Positions 35,116 through 47,400 of a stretch of DNA of 64,000 nucleotides are shown in pieces (position 1 is the first letter of the stretch; each line of letters opens with the position of its first letter). The position numbers were made by a program, and so were the translations under genes. The stretch is from NCBI GenBank assembly GCA_033065855.1, contig JAVXUO010002581.1, positions 310,001 through 374,000 on the forward strand, read 5' to 3'. The notes beneath the pieces are model-generated. The model did no database searches and had not been told where the DNA came from. It worked only from the letters and a program-made list of their open reading frames with translations. The stretch comes from Escallonia rubra. Taxonomy: Eukaryota > Streptophyta > Magnoliopsida > Escalloniales > Escalloniaceae.

Positions 35116-35752
35116 TTGGGATGTGCGAGTCAAACAAAATGCTTCAGCTTTTCAGCTCCAGTTTAGACGTATATTTCAAGTTCCATATTGAAAAGTTGGT
35201 ATCCATAAACTGCTGATTATGCAAACAGGTTTCCAAGCAGCCTGCAAACTATTTTCTTGAAATCTCTTAAATAACGTCCCACATTAATATTCATGCTTAA
35301 CAAATCGATGAAGTCTAGATATTTACAACTACCAAATGAAATAATTATCTGAGCAGGGTCGAGCACCTGCATCTCATTGAATGCTCAGATTTAAAAAAAT
35401 ATATATATCTTAATGAATTACCGAACAAAGAGTAGCTTCTGTTAATAGTTTGAACTAAAAAGCAAAGTGGCACTATGCTCAAACTATACGAAAAAAGATT
35501 GTGTATGACATGGCAGACTCACTCCCAGAACAAGAACTCCAAAACCAACTGCAGTTGGTTCAATGCAATACGAAGTTCTACTTTTGATTAATTCGTCACA
35601 CAAACCAAACAAGTAGATGGCTCTTTACATGAACTTTTTCTCAGTAGTATGCTTTTCGTGGGTTGTTCTGCAAAAAGAAAACAGACAGCAACATCAGGAT
35701 CTTATATAAGAAGGGCCATTTTTCACTCAGAAATATCTACACATTTAACGAT

Positions 35753-38700
35753 CTAAAAAAATTTATTGGATGGAGGCCGTACCAAAGGATTTGGCCTGTA
35801 ACGGTAACCTAGCATCATCCTCTTCTTATACTGCTCGTATATATCATCCTCAGGAGTCACCTCCCCGGGTTGGGCAGCTCCAACCCCCAAGTTGTCCTTT
35901 TTGACATTACCAGCCATAATTGGATCTGCGATACCGCTTCTCGAACTCCCTAGACCTTCGCCTGCAGTGTGGAGAAGGGGAAATAACAAATTTATCAAAG
36001 TAGTTCCTCAGTAGTATAAACAGGTTCAAAAGTTAACCATCATTTGAAAATAAACATATAGAAAAACTAATTGCTTCCCGATATCATGCAGAAATAATTC
36101 CCCACCAATCATGCCCCTATGTACTACAAAACTACAAACTACCAGGTCGTCGGTGGGCATATAGCCAGCACTTGCCTAAACTAGAAAGAATACCCAATTC
36201 TAGGAAATATTACCCACCATCACATCTTTAACAACTTGGCTGTATATATATATCCTGCTTGCGTGTGCATTTAGGGGATACAGATGTATGAGGAAAACAA
36301 TTCAGCGCAATCAAGTACATACATAAAACACGACATAATGCTTCAGAAGATAAACAGAACTCAGGACATGACTTTCCCAGGATTATCTGCCATGTGGTGC
36401 GTGTTTGTGTGCGTGTTTTCGTCTGTGTGCGTGCATGTGCATGTGCGTGTGCGCGAGAGAGCACCTTCTTTCCAACCCATTTTGGACAAAAGTCTGTGGC
36501 CAACATTGTCAGCCTGTATCTTTGCCCTTTCTGCAGCCTCTTTAGCTGCTTTCTGCGAGGCAACATCATTACAGGTGGCCATGAACTTCTCAAGCTCTTC
36601 CTGAGGAATATAATCACCCATGTGATGACCCCTCTTTCCAGGACCTCCTATGATGCCAGAAAAGGAGAGAGTGATAAGCAACCATTGTCACAGAAGATAG
36701 ATTAAAAACATTTTAAAGACAAGTAGTACATATTACGTAAAGGTTCTACTGGGATAACATATATAGACCTTGAAGAGAAGCAGGTGGGGGCATCTCATCC
36801 TTTGACTGTTTAGGCTGTCTCTTCCTCTCCTCTTGGGCTGCCTTCTTTGCATAAAACTCCATCATTGCTACAGGATCTGTTGGAACACTGAGTTCACCTA
36901 CAAAATAAAACACAACGGTCAGGGTCCCAAGTACAAGCATTTACTAATGCCCTGCAAGAAAGAAACTACAGTCAACATAATCCTTCAACCACGTTTCCCA
37001 AATCAAACTTAACATTGTGAAGACAAGGGGGAAACAAAAAAGAAAAGGAGGATAAGAGATGTAGGATGGGGAATACATAGTATTGACAGTTTCATCTTGT
37101 TGCCACGTCGAGACAGTTGGGAATTATTGAAACTACCCAGTACCCACTTTAAAATTTTCAACTAGGAAAAAAAAAAGAGTACCATATCCAGATCTTCCAG
37201 TTGATGCAGTCTGAACTGAAGCCGCAGATGAACTTGAGTTTTCTGTAGCTTCATATAAAGCTGAGGCAGGAATTTGATAATCTGAAGGCTGCTGACGAGG
37301 CCTCTTTGAACCACTCGTTAAATTAGAAGTTGTAGTGCTTGCACCAACTAAAAAGACAAAGCTTCCGAGATCAGATTACAAACAAGAGCTCAGGACTGAA
37401 AAGAATAATTAAACAACACCAAGAGGACACAAAGGAGACAATTTTCAGGGAACCCCATAATGCGTACGGACTACAACGGAAACTTTTCACACAGTGCGCA
37501 TAACATAAAAACATCAATGCAAAAAACAGCTTTCGAACTTGTGAATAAGAACTTCAATAAAGGTTGCATCCTCAACATTCACATATATCGTAAAAGATAC
37601 AAGAGATCATGAGATTTCGCATCTATCCCATGTATTGGCTGGGTACATTTCTTATAACATGAGTTCATATAAAAAATTAACAACTGCACCACTTTAATTT
37701 TATTCAATACACCAAGGACAGTATAGCACCACTAACCTCACTGTGCAAACAAATATCTTAAAATTTTGGTGAATTTACATTGTGTATATGGTGCACATAA
37801 ATAGTTAAGCATTTATATACCAACCACTTTGTGACGTCGGGGTATCCAAGGATTGCGAGAGAGCCTTCTCTTCTTCAGAGAGCCGATATTCATAGTACTT
37901 ATAATCAGAACAACTTTCATCAAACAAAAACCTGCAATTAAAAGTTCTATTACAAAACTAGCAATGGAGAAAGAACTCCAAAATGTCAAATGAAAAGGAA
38001 TACGAAGGGCCAACTCCAATAGAAAAAGAAAACAGGTAAAATGTTAGTCTTCTTGGTACAAACCCTTGAAAGAGAAGAGCTATGCCTTTAGAAAACGTAA
38101 ATTAACTATTAAATTCAACTTCTATGATCCGAATTTACCCCAAAAGTTAAGACAAAGGGTGCTCGTGTGAGTGGCCTGCAAGATATTTTTTATTTTTTTG
38201 AAATAGAACGCCTGCAAGATAATTGAGATTGAGCTTCTCGAATTGTTAAAAACACACGTACAGAAACCACAATTTTTTGCACGACAAGTCTGATAGTAGA
38301 TTTTGACACTGACTCTAGTCGATACGTGCAGCCAGAAAAGAATCATAGTTCCCTGCAGAGGTATGAAGCTCCTTCGTCCATATAATTTGAAAAGGAAAAA
38401 AACATTCATTGTGATGCTATTAAGAACAGAGGTGCTGAATAGAGTAGAATTAGAAATTAGATTTAAAAAATATTCAAGATTTTTTCTCACATCTCCATTA
38501 TCGTAAGCACCATTATGCCTTTTTACGACCAAATCAATGTTGAATTTGGGTTCTAGCAAAGTCAAAGACAAAAAGAGAAAGGAAGACAAAAAACTGTTCA
38601 CTAAAACATCAGACACAAGTATTTTATTAATAAACTTCTTATATAATCCTTCAAACAAAATACAAGTTCTCAAAGGTGACCTTTCCTTTAGTGCAATATC

Positions 38701-40952
38701 AGTCGAGACAACCCCACCCAACTCCCTAAAAAAAAAAAACCAACAACCAGCTTTGGAATTGCATATTAGGGTCGGTTTTAATACAAAGATACCAGCTTTG
38801 GAATTGCATTTTAAGCTCTGTTTTAATACAAAGAAGAAAAGAAAAGAAAAGAAAAGAAAAGGACAAATAGTACAAACTACGAACGTGAAGTGAAAGAGAG
38901 GAAACAAAAAGGAAAACAAATTTTTGCTATATTAGGCTAACATGAATAAGTTTTGAGAAACCTATAATAATGCTTTATCTAGGGTCTTATTGTCAAAACT
39001 GCCCTTATCCATATAACTTTGAATATTAATACTTTCTTAAATTTCATAGTTACTGACTTTTTTGAAGTATAAACACAGAATCATATTTGCTCCAAGGTAC
39101 AGAAATTAAGATCTCAAGTAGGTACAATAAGTTTGGAATTCATCATTTTCAGACAATCAGCGGAGTGTAAGTTATGGTATAACAGGAAGGTATACTCAAT
39201 AAAGGCAACCACAAACTGTCTATAAAGGAAACAGGAAAGTATACTCAATAAAGGGATCAAGAGGAATTCAAGGAAAAATAACTACATACTTAAAAGGGGT
39301 ATCTCCAGGATTTTTTTGCCTTGTGACGTCCTCAAACTGCCTTCCATTTTTTGCCACAAAGCTTGCTAATTTGTCAGCAACCTTCTTCACTGTAGGATCA
39401 CTTGGAGATGGAGGTGGTGCTGCATGTCACTTAAATAACCGATTAATACCAAGAGCATGAACAACGGAAAGCAAATTACTCTTGTAGCAGGCTTTCCACA
39501 GATTCCAAATCTGTCATTGAACATCTCTTTCCACCAATGTCGATAGAAACTTAAGGCATAAGCTGCATTCATCAGACAAGAACAATTCAAGAATGTATTG
39601 TCCACTTCATCCACCAGTTCAGGAGTAGAGAAGTCCACAATTTTCTCGAAGTGCACGATGAAGCGGACAAGCTATGGATAATGTGATACCTCTTTCCGTA
39701 ATATCGCATAGAAAAAACAGTTTCAACGACAAGCACTTGCCTCAGCCCTCGAACATTAAAGTAATCACAAAGCAGGTGGGTTATCAATGACATCTCCAAA
39801 GCGTCGTCATCAGAATGTAGCCAACGGGCCATTTACAAATCAATAGATTATACCTTTTTTTAGAGAGAGAGAGAGAGTTCAAATGCGGTATGGTATATCC
39901 ATCGAGTATCAATAAGACACCTTAGATAGCATAATGCTTTACTAGCTCTTACTATACTAACTTAGTGTCTTATATATTTGCACAAACACACGCACGCTCA
40001 CACATACGAGTGCCTAATAGGTTTGACTAATTATCTTAAACAAATTGATAAAATCTTGGCAGTAGTAAAAAATAGCAAAATAATGAGACAAACAGTGTGG
40101 AACAGTATCATTCCACAAGCAATCATGAATGCGTAAGATTTTACTAAAAGAGTTTGTAACAAATTTTATAGAATTCTGGAGGAAGTGAAAATGCGGCACA
40201 ATGAGGTAGATGGTGTTGAAATTTACTAGCCATCATAAGAATAAAAATAGTCGAGTCATGAGAAAAAGAAAAGACACACTAAAGTGATACAAAAAATAGC
40301 ATGGACAAATGTCTAATGTCATAAAATACACATATGATGACAAACTAACTTATGCTAACATCTAGTGACCGAAAATATGGGCCTATAAAATTACAAGATG
40401 GGATATCATGTTTAGACTTCAGAATCTCGTGTACTTGAAGCTACATGCTTAATGCTTACGCATGCAACTACTTGCTAGTGCGCGAGGTACCAGAGGCCAC
40501 CAAAAGTAAACTCCCAATGCACTATATGAGAGATGCATATATAAGAAGTAATTACCAACAACTTGCTTATGTGATTGTTTGGAGGCATCGGGCTGGGCCA
40601 ACTTCTGCCTTTTTGGAGCATTATCAGAAACATTCCCAGCATCCTTTTCACCCTCATCCTCATCCTCGTCTTCACCTAACTTAACAGGGGGTGCCACAAG
40701 CTTTGACTTCTGCTTCAGGCTAAAGGCAAGTTTGCCAGATGAAGCAGCCATGGTCTTTCTCCCAGAATCACTAGCTTTTGATTCCAAGGAAAATTTACTA
40801 ATGACAGGCTTAGGAGCAGCAGTCCCTGATACAGTTGGGCCCAATTTAGATTCCTTTGGTGCAGTGTTCTTCTCCTTCTCTTGTAGCTGTTTGAACCTCT
40901 CCATGAATGAACCATCATTCACAAACAGGCCAGAATTTGTTCCTTTCTCCAT
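35753..40952 (-). CDS. SURP and G-patch domain splicing factor (SUGP1-like)
   Basis: Minus-strand exons: 40952-40556, 39419-39290, 37931-37825, 37347-37183, 36897-36769, 36647-36465, 35961-35753; 1320 nt, 439 aa. It matches the plant SURP/G-patch protein family (Arabidopsis At3g52120, about 443 aa) along its whole length. It starts FVNDGSFMERFKQLQ and continues KLAFSLKQKSKL. The SURP module spans about 143-190 (VKKVADKLASFVAKNGRQFE, FLFDESCSDYKYYEYRL). Then come KDEMPPPASLQG, KRGHHMGDYIP, the G-patch at about 352-395 (NVGHRLLSKMGWKEGEGLG) and a C-terminal DDIYEQYKKRMMLGY. In animals SUGP1 links SF3B1 to the helicase DHX15 for branch-point choice; a similar nuclear role is inferred. The exon 6 donor GTGCTC is weak. 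Intron 1 carries a foreign gene fragment. Confidence 0.93.
36385..36464. repeat. CA/CG-rich microsatellite abutting a splice donor
   Basis: An imperfect GT/GC-rich tract (GTGCGTGTTTGTGTGCGTG... to GCGCGAGAGAGC) starts directly at the SUGP1-like exon 6 donor. On the gene strand the intron begins GTGCTCTCTCGCGCACACGC. Confidence 0.85.
37932..39289 (-). other. SUGP1-like intron 2 (1.4 kb)
   Basis: Contains a 45-bp near-perfect tandem repeat (CCAGCTTTGGAATTGCAT at about 38747 and 38792) followed by (AAAAG)n at 38830-38862. The long frame at 38122-38919 is low-complexity, F- and S-rich, and is not called. Confidence 0.55.
39430..39835 (-). pseudogene. Foreign gene fragment inside SUGP1-like intron 1
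   Basis: Two minus-strand frames look like normal protein: MARWLHSDDDALEMSLITHL.. to LRQVLVVETVF (39832-39710), and LVRFIVHFEKIVDFSTPELV...NTFLNCSCLMNAAYALSFY..WWKEMFNDRFG (about 39675-39505). They lie in order but in different frames, so the fragment is broken. I do not recognise the parent gene. It sits just upstream of the SUGP1-like exon 2 acceptor (39420), on the same strand. Confidence 0.4.
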
Positions 40953-40976
40953 TGGCGGAAAGCCAAGGTTCTTTTA

Positions 40977-42500
40977 ACTGTTTATAAGAATTCACTGCTT
41001 GACAGGTAAGCTTACATGCAATTCAGAGATAGAAAGAAAACATGCTTGATGATTGTGACAGAAACTCACAACCAAGAGTAACTAGAGATGTGCAATTTTA
41101 ATTTAAAAAACTCAATCCACATGCAAAACACAAATGCCATCCAGACTTTGACCTCAAAACAAGGTTTACTTGTTCAAACAACATTTTAGGTTGAAAACCA
41201 TTGATTTCTTTACGATACCCAGATGGAACAAAAACAGCACCTTTTAGCCCATCATATGATAATCTAGTTTCCTACCTAATAGACGCCTAAAAAATGTGTT
41301 ATTCCACTGCAAATACGATTAAACATGGTTCTGTGCTTAAACACCACTGTGACCCAACGATGGAGGAAATAGGCTAACAAAACACAAGAAAGCTAAAGTA
41401 AAGTTCCTAAAATGAACTCTTGTGAAACTAAAAACATGATAGAGACACTATAATCCCGAAGGAGGCCTGTGATTAACATTCTTTGCCACGTTATACAAGT
41501 AGAGAATCCTTTTTCTTTTCTTTTTCTTTTTTTGTTTGGGGGGTGGGGGGGTTTGGCTTAAGTTGTACAAGTAGGGTTTTTTTTTTGTACGAAGCTGTAG
41601 AGGAGGGAATCATTGGGTGCATATGCAAGGGCAAGAGAAAAAAGGGAGAGGAACTTGGACCTAAAAAACTGAGAGAAATTATGGATGAATATGATGCAAA
41701 GATCTGACTAAACATGTCTTACATTATTAAAAATCTAAACTCCACAGCTAAGAATCCCTTCCATTACTTAAATATACTTCTTGAAGCGCAACGCTTCCCA
41801 AAAGCTACCCCAAAAAGCCGACTCCCATATCATGTCGTCGCATTCCCAATATGTTGAAATGCTTGGCTCCAGCTTTTTGACATAAAATTTGGGAAGAATA
41901 GAGGTTCTCAAAAGTCATTACGACTACACGAAAGACGACTGGTAAGGTCGGCGTTTATGCATTCAACTACACCTCCCCGTTCCATTAATTTCCCAACTCT
42001 GACTTTTTGCAAATTCCTATGAAAGATTTAGTACATGTAAATAATGACTCAACTCCTTCTTTACGCTACCATAATTGATTTTCTGTAAGCGCTATCTGAG
42101 TTCCATTCGATGTTTACATGGTACTAAACCTATCTTCGAGGATACACAAAAGTCGAGGAAATCCAATGGAACGGAGTTCATATCCTACGTGTGGGCGACG
42201 TCAATGTTAAGGTATTGAATTGTGGAAATTAACGACAGTAGTTTGTATTTCTATCAAATATAGAGCAGACCTCACCGTGGCAATTTGAAACTGCAGTTTG
42301 CCAGCGACGGCGCCGTATCGCTCAGGGTCGAGGCCGGATCGGGTGACGTGGTGGCGATACAGTTGGATCTGCGTGCTTGGCTTCAGGGTACGGCGGAGAG
42401 ATGGTGGTCGTTGTGGTGGCGATTGTGGCGGAAATAGGGCTCTTGGTGGTGGTGCTTTGGGGATGGAATGGTGTCGAATTGGGGCCAGAGATGATTTTAG
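40977..42500 (-). other. SUGP1-like upstream region with possible 5' UTR exon
   Basis: On the gene strand, acceptor TAAACAG|TTAAAAG (40978) lies 25 nt before the start codon. A good donor, GCCACG|GTGAGG, lies at 42275, at the end of a GC-rich stretch (42277-42490). Together they suggest a spliced 5' UTR with a 1.3-kb intron. The frame through the GC-rich block does not join the main frame. A poly-T/G low-complexity stretch lies at 41509-41550. Confidence 0.4.
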
Positions 42501-42583
42501 AAAGGAAAAAGGAGAGTTGGACTGTTTGGCTATAGATATACGCTGTACGGCGTTGGATTTGATCATGGGTACATTTATGCTGA

Positions 42584-42626
42584 CTTTGTATTTGCACACG
42601 TATCGCGTGTATCACGGTAGCTCGTA
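42584..42626 (+). mobile_element. Helitron 3'-end-like fragment
   Basis: TTTGCACACGTATCGCGTGT followed by ATCACGGTAGCTCGT closely parallels the 3' end of the Helitron at 4537 (hairpin, then ACGG, then CTAGT). The terminal tetramer is altered (CTCG) and no matching 5' end was seen upstream. Confidence 0.4.
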
Positions 42627-42713
42627 CCGAAAACTTGATTTGGTCTAATATTTTTTGGATAATTGTGTACAATACCCCTGAGATATAATTGCATAAACTT
42701 GATTGAGGTTGTT

Positions 42714-43637
42714 GCAAAAAAATTCATCCCGTTACAAAAATTGCAAGAAGACACATAAGATATTAATTCTGTTGCAACCGTTAGAGAAATCGTCCAAATT
42801 GACGACGCGTGATATTCACTTTCTTAAAAAATGCGTTTGATAAATTTTAATATATTAAAAAGACTAAATTACCCTTTTTTTTCCTCTCTCCCATCCAAGT
42901 CCCAAATTCTTCTCCATTCCAATCAAACCCTAACCCTAGCCACCACCTCAACAAACAAAAACCTAGCTGCCGCTGCCGCCGCCCCCACCCAGCCTCATCT
43001 ACCACTACCGCCGCCCATTTCGGCCACTACCCAGCCCTTCCGCAGTCGCCACCGCCGCTAGCACCTTCATCAACTGGAGCCAAGTTCGTCGCCACCACTG
43101 CGAACTCCATTGCGAACTCCACGTCGCCATCCCCATCATCTCCCCCACCTCTTACATCGCCGCCAAGCCCACCATCAACCTATCCAATTGCTCGACCGAT
43201 TGCGCCGCCATAAACCCTATCCAATTGCGACGTTGCCACAAGCCTGATTCAACAGCCAAAACCTGAGCCTATCTAAAGACCATTCGGGGGAAAAAAAACC
43301 CTAAATCTGCAATTAGGGTTTCGATCAAGCCCTGTTAGGCGCTCGCCACTAGCTTTGTCCACCCACCATGACCAGCGTCGCCACCTGCCAACCCCGACAT
43401 CAACCCATACTTGTGCCGGCACCACCTTCTTGATCCACCACCACAAGCTGCCCCTATGCCTCCTGCCTAATACCAACACCATACATACAAAAGAAAAACC
43501 CTAGATCTACAATTACAGTTTATATGGAGGGATAATTTAGTCATTTTCTTCGTTCCGTTACGGGAGTTGATGGGTGTAACACTTTTTTAAGCTTAGGTGT
43601 CTTCTTGCAATTTTTGTAATGGGAAGGGTTTTTTTGC
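42714..43637. mobile_element. Mutator-like TIR element, about 0.92 kb
   Basis: Inverted ends of about 50 bp. Left: GCAAAAAAATTC...GTTACAAAAATTGC, then AAGAAGACACATAAG. Reverse complement of the right: GCAAAAAAACCC...ATTACAAAAATTGC, then AAGAAGACACCTAAG. The 9-bp flanks (GAGGTTGTT / GTGCTAATT) do not match well, so exact ends or family are uncertain. The interior is C-rich low-complexity sequence with no transposase. Confidence 0.62.
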
Positions 43638-44487
43638 GTGCTAATTCAAACAATTTTCCTTCCTCTTTTTTTTTTTAGTTTAAGTTGTTTTGTGTGTTTA
43701 GAAGAAAAGAAAAGATACAACATTACCCTTATACAACATTGTGCTAATTCAAATAAAGACTTTAAAGTATTCCTCTAACTAAGAATATAATTCAGACATG
43801 AAAAAAATTTGGTCATCAAAGACATCACATAAAGTTTATACTATGATAATATGGTAAGTCTCACATCACCGATTAATGCCACAATAAAAAAACACATAAA
43901 CCCGTAATGAGTTGACTACAAACATCCGACTATCAAAAACTAATTAATGTCAAACCAAAAGCATAACAATATCATTTTTTCTAATATGAGCTTGCGCGCT
44001 CTCGGGTGGACAGTAAATAAAGCCCTCGGCTTTTGAGATTCTTGCCTGAGATTGCAGGAGATGAAATTAGCCACCACTTCTGCCACTTCTTTTGTTTGTT
44101 TGTAATAAATGATTTGATAGATTTTTGTAAGAAACACTGTGACCTAAAAGGTCATTAAAAATTCAGTCATCATAATTTCAACGGATAATATGAGCATATT
44201 AAAATATTACTTATGAGAATTTTTTCTTTCCGCTTCCTTCTAATTTTAGGATGAAAAATTATTTTTAATACCGAGAAGAAATATTTAAAAACAAAAGAGG
44301 CCGAAACTTTTTTCTATTTTGTCTTCTCTCTTCCTTAAAAAATAAAAAATAAAAAAAGAACTCGAAACAGGCTATACGCGAAACATTTCAAATTTACATG
44401 CTCTTAAACATTATTATTGAGAGCTTGCTGGGGGAAGAAAGGCAAAGCTATCCAAATTATTCCCACATTCGGAAGTTGAAATTCCGA
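43638..44487. other. Region upstream of the TrmL-like gene
   Basis: AT-rich DNA without a gene. It presumably includes the TrmL-like promoter and leader, but no TATA box or start site can be assigned. Confidence 0.4.
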
Positions 44488-47400
44488 ATGGATGCAGCAG
44501 CTGCTGGTCTGAAAGCCCTAGATTTCGCAAAAGCGCCACTCAACTTCCGATCCCGTGCCCCTCTCCTCCGCCCGTTTTGCATAGCTCAAGTCAAGAGCAA
44601 GCTCCGATTCTCTTTCTCCTTTCCACGCTTCTCAGTACTCTGCTCCCTGTGTATGATTCCCTTATCTCTCCGCCAACTATCTCTACTCTCACTCTCTTGT
44701 TTCATATTTTTTGTCTCCTTCAACTTATTTCAAACTTGAAGAAAGTAACCGTACTAGGTCTGCTCCATTGAGTTTAGGAACCTTACTCCCTGTTTATACC
44801 CTAGCTTGACTCGCTAAAGTGATTGCTTTTTGACTTATGATTGTTTTTTGAGTTCAATTACCAAAATCTACCCTATGATTTTGCAAAAAAGTCGTGGAGG
44901 AGAGTAACACGTAAATGTTCGCTTTGCCCGTTGTTTTTGCTCAAATACTGATCTGTAAGTACTATTTGAGTTGGATTCATTGTTAGGAGACATAAATTTA
45001 TTCTAGAAATTTGCCAAAAATAAGAGAACATAAGTTATGAGATGGAAGGAGTATTAGTTTCCTCGAGCCTCCAATTTCTGCGTTTTTCTCTTTTCATTTG
45101 TTTTAGTATATGACGTTTTTCACTGTGCAGCTGGAAATGGTCAAGGGAATCTTTTGTCTACTGGGGCCGGCGAGGCAATTGGAGAAGCATCGCAGAACAA
45201 AATTCTTCAAGTGGTGTTAGTTTCTCCTCAGGTAGTACATTACTCTTATTTGTCCGGGTTGGAAATTTTTGTCCCCTTTGACTTTTCGCCAGTTTTTAGT
45301 AGAGAATTTGCTATGTTAAAATATTGAATTCAACTCAAATTGTAATTACAGATCAAGTACGCCTGTGCTGCAAAACAGAGAGTACAGTTAATGTTTATAT
45401 GTTCCAAATTCTATTCTAGGAATTCGTGAAAAGGTTGCAGGACAGAAATGGTTGAACAAAGAGATTTTCAGATTCTATTCCAGGAACTTGCAAAATGTGA
45501 AAGGGGAAACAATTTAAGTTTTTATCCATTAAATTAGTCCGCTGTAGAAAATAGTGCGTTTATACGTGTGGTTTGCAGTACATTGAGATCAGCAATATAA
45601 TTGGCTAAACCTTTGTGACATTTTAGCAAGCGATTTGAAATTGTGATTAATGTGATGGAATTTATGTAGAAGAAGAGTGAAGCATTTTGAAAAAGCTGGC
45701 ATGTCAGTGAGAGTTGCGACATATTGTACTAAAGCCTTTATCGTTTTATGCACGGGTATTTATGAATCATTAACCTTCCAAGATAAAACTCACAAGCACG
45801 CAGATTTGTCGGGGGGTAAACCAGTCTGTTCGTGTCAAAATCAACAGCATATAGAAAAGCGATCAAAAGAAGAGGATGTAAGGGAGGTGTGTGATGTAAC
45901 AGAGTCCTATCTCATGATCAACGTTTCAATGCGGTCTTTTATAAATTTCAATGCAAAGTAAGCCTTATTAGCCTTTTGTTTACATTAGCTTCTCAGTTAC
46001 CGTTTTCTTTTATACATACACATCATTAAATATCTCTGATGATATTTTATTTTCCAATGGGGGCGACCGTGAGTACACAGGAAGTGTACAAGCAAGAAAC
46101 TAATCTCTAAAAGCTATACAAAATCATCTAAAAAAGATTAAAAAAGAAGAGGACCATTCCCGGATACAGACATCCAAGAAAAAAAAAGGATCTCAGAAGA
46201 ACTCATTTTACATCTAAAACAGAACCAGATATGCTTGCAAAATGGCTCTTATTCCTTTCCAACAAAGATGCCATCAGAGGCATATGGATGCAGTGTTCCA
46301 ACAGGCACACCATGAATTCTTTTGACATCCTTGAGGCCAGCAACGAAGAAAATCAATGACAGATGTTGGCATCACCAAGTTTACCTCAACAATGGAAAAA
46401 TAAAAGGCCAAACTTGTTGAGCAAAATGATAATGTAGTTAACAGTGATAAGTTAGGAATCTATACGAACTATTTGACATGTTTGGGAGTCTATTATGAAG
46501 ATCTGTATATCAGGATATAGAAATGAGGATGGTATGAAGCTGGTAATGGAGAAAAGGTCGAGAATGTGTCCCTAAGTTGGTAAATGTGATAATGATTGCA
46601 TTGAATATGAGACGAGTCTTCTTCTTATTAAACACAATCCTTACATCTTTCTTTTTCTACTGTAATGTTCTCTATACTTACATCTAAGTTTGGCAACATT
46701 ATGGGACTTGTTCACTCCCCTCTCCTTGTGGATCCGCACATGGAGGAGAAAAAACAGTGTGCCTTTGGGTTTTATCTTGGATAGTTTATTAGGCTTAGTA
46801 GCTGTTACAGGGACAAAAAAGCCAATACGGCAGTTAGGCTTAGTACCTGTTTACTTGGACAAAAAAGCCTATGGGGCAGTAACTTTTTTCGGTATTTAAA
46901 CTATTGATTTGGAAATTATAGATCGAGCACTATTTCTAGCATTCTGATCACCAGTTCTTTCCATTATATTCAGTAATTAGCTATAGTTTTTTGAACTTTT
47001 TGCAGTAAATTTTGTAAATTTTCTGCTTTTGGCTTTCACAAAAAAATACCCCACGTACCTTCTGGACCCTCATATATGAGGATTTGGGGGGGTAACTGTG
47101 GTATTCCGTATTCTTTTCTTACATTCATATTACGTACACTAGACTATTGATTTATTGGGTACCCACAAACATTAAGATTTAACAGGCTAACAGGCACATT
47201 GTTGATCTTTCACCTCAATTTCTTGGAGTCATTCTAACAATGTACTATTCTTGTTCAAGCTCTTCATGACAAAATTGTTTATGAGACTCGGGCAGAGCAC
47301 CTTATGGTGTAAGAGGGCAATTACCTCCTTAGACTCTAAGAAGTACTGAATGCTCTAACTATATCATTAAAGCGCAAATCTTTTCGTGATAGGTACTGAA

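Noticed and set aside
38122-38919. 265-aa Phe/Ser-rich frame within SUGP1-like intron 2
   Set aside because: Low complexity and no homology; the SUGP1-like exons skip it in phase.
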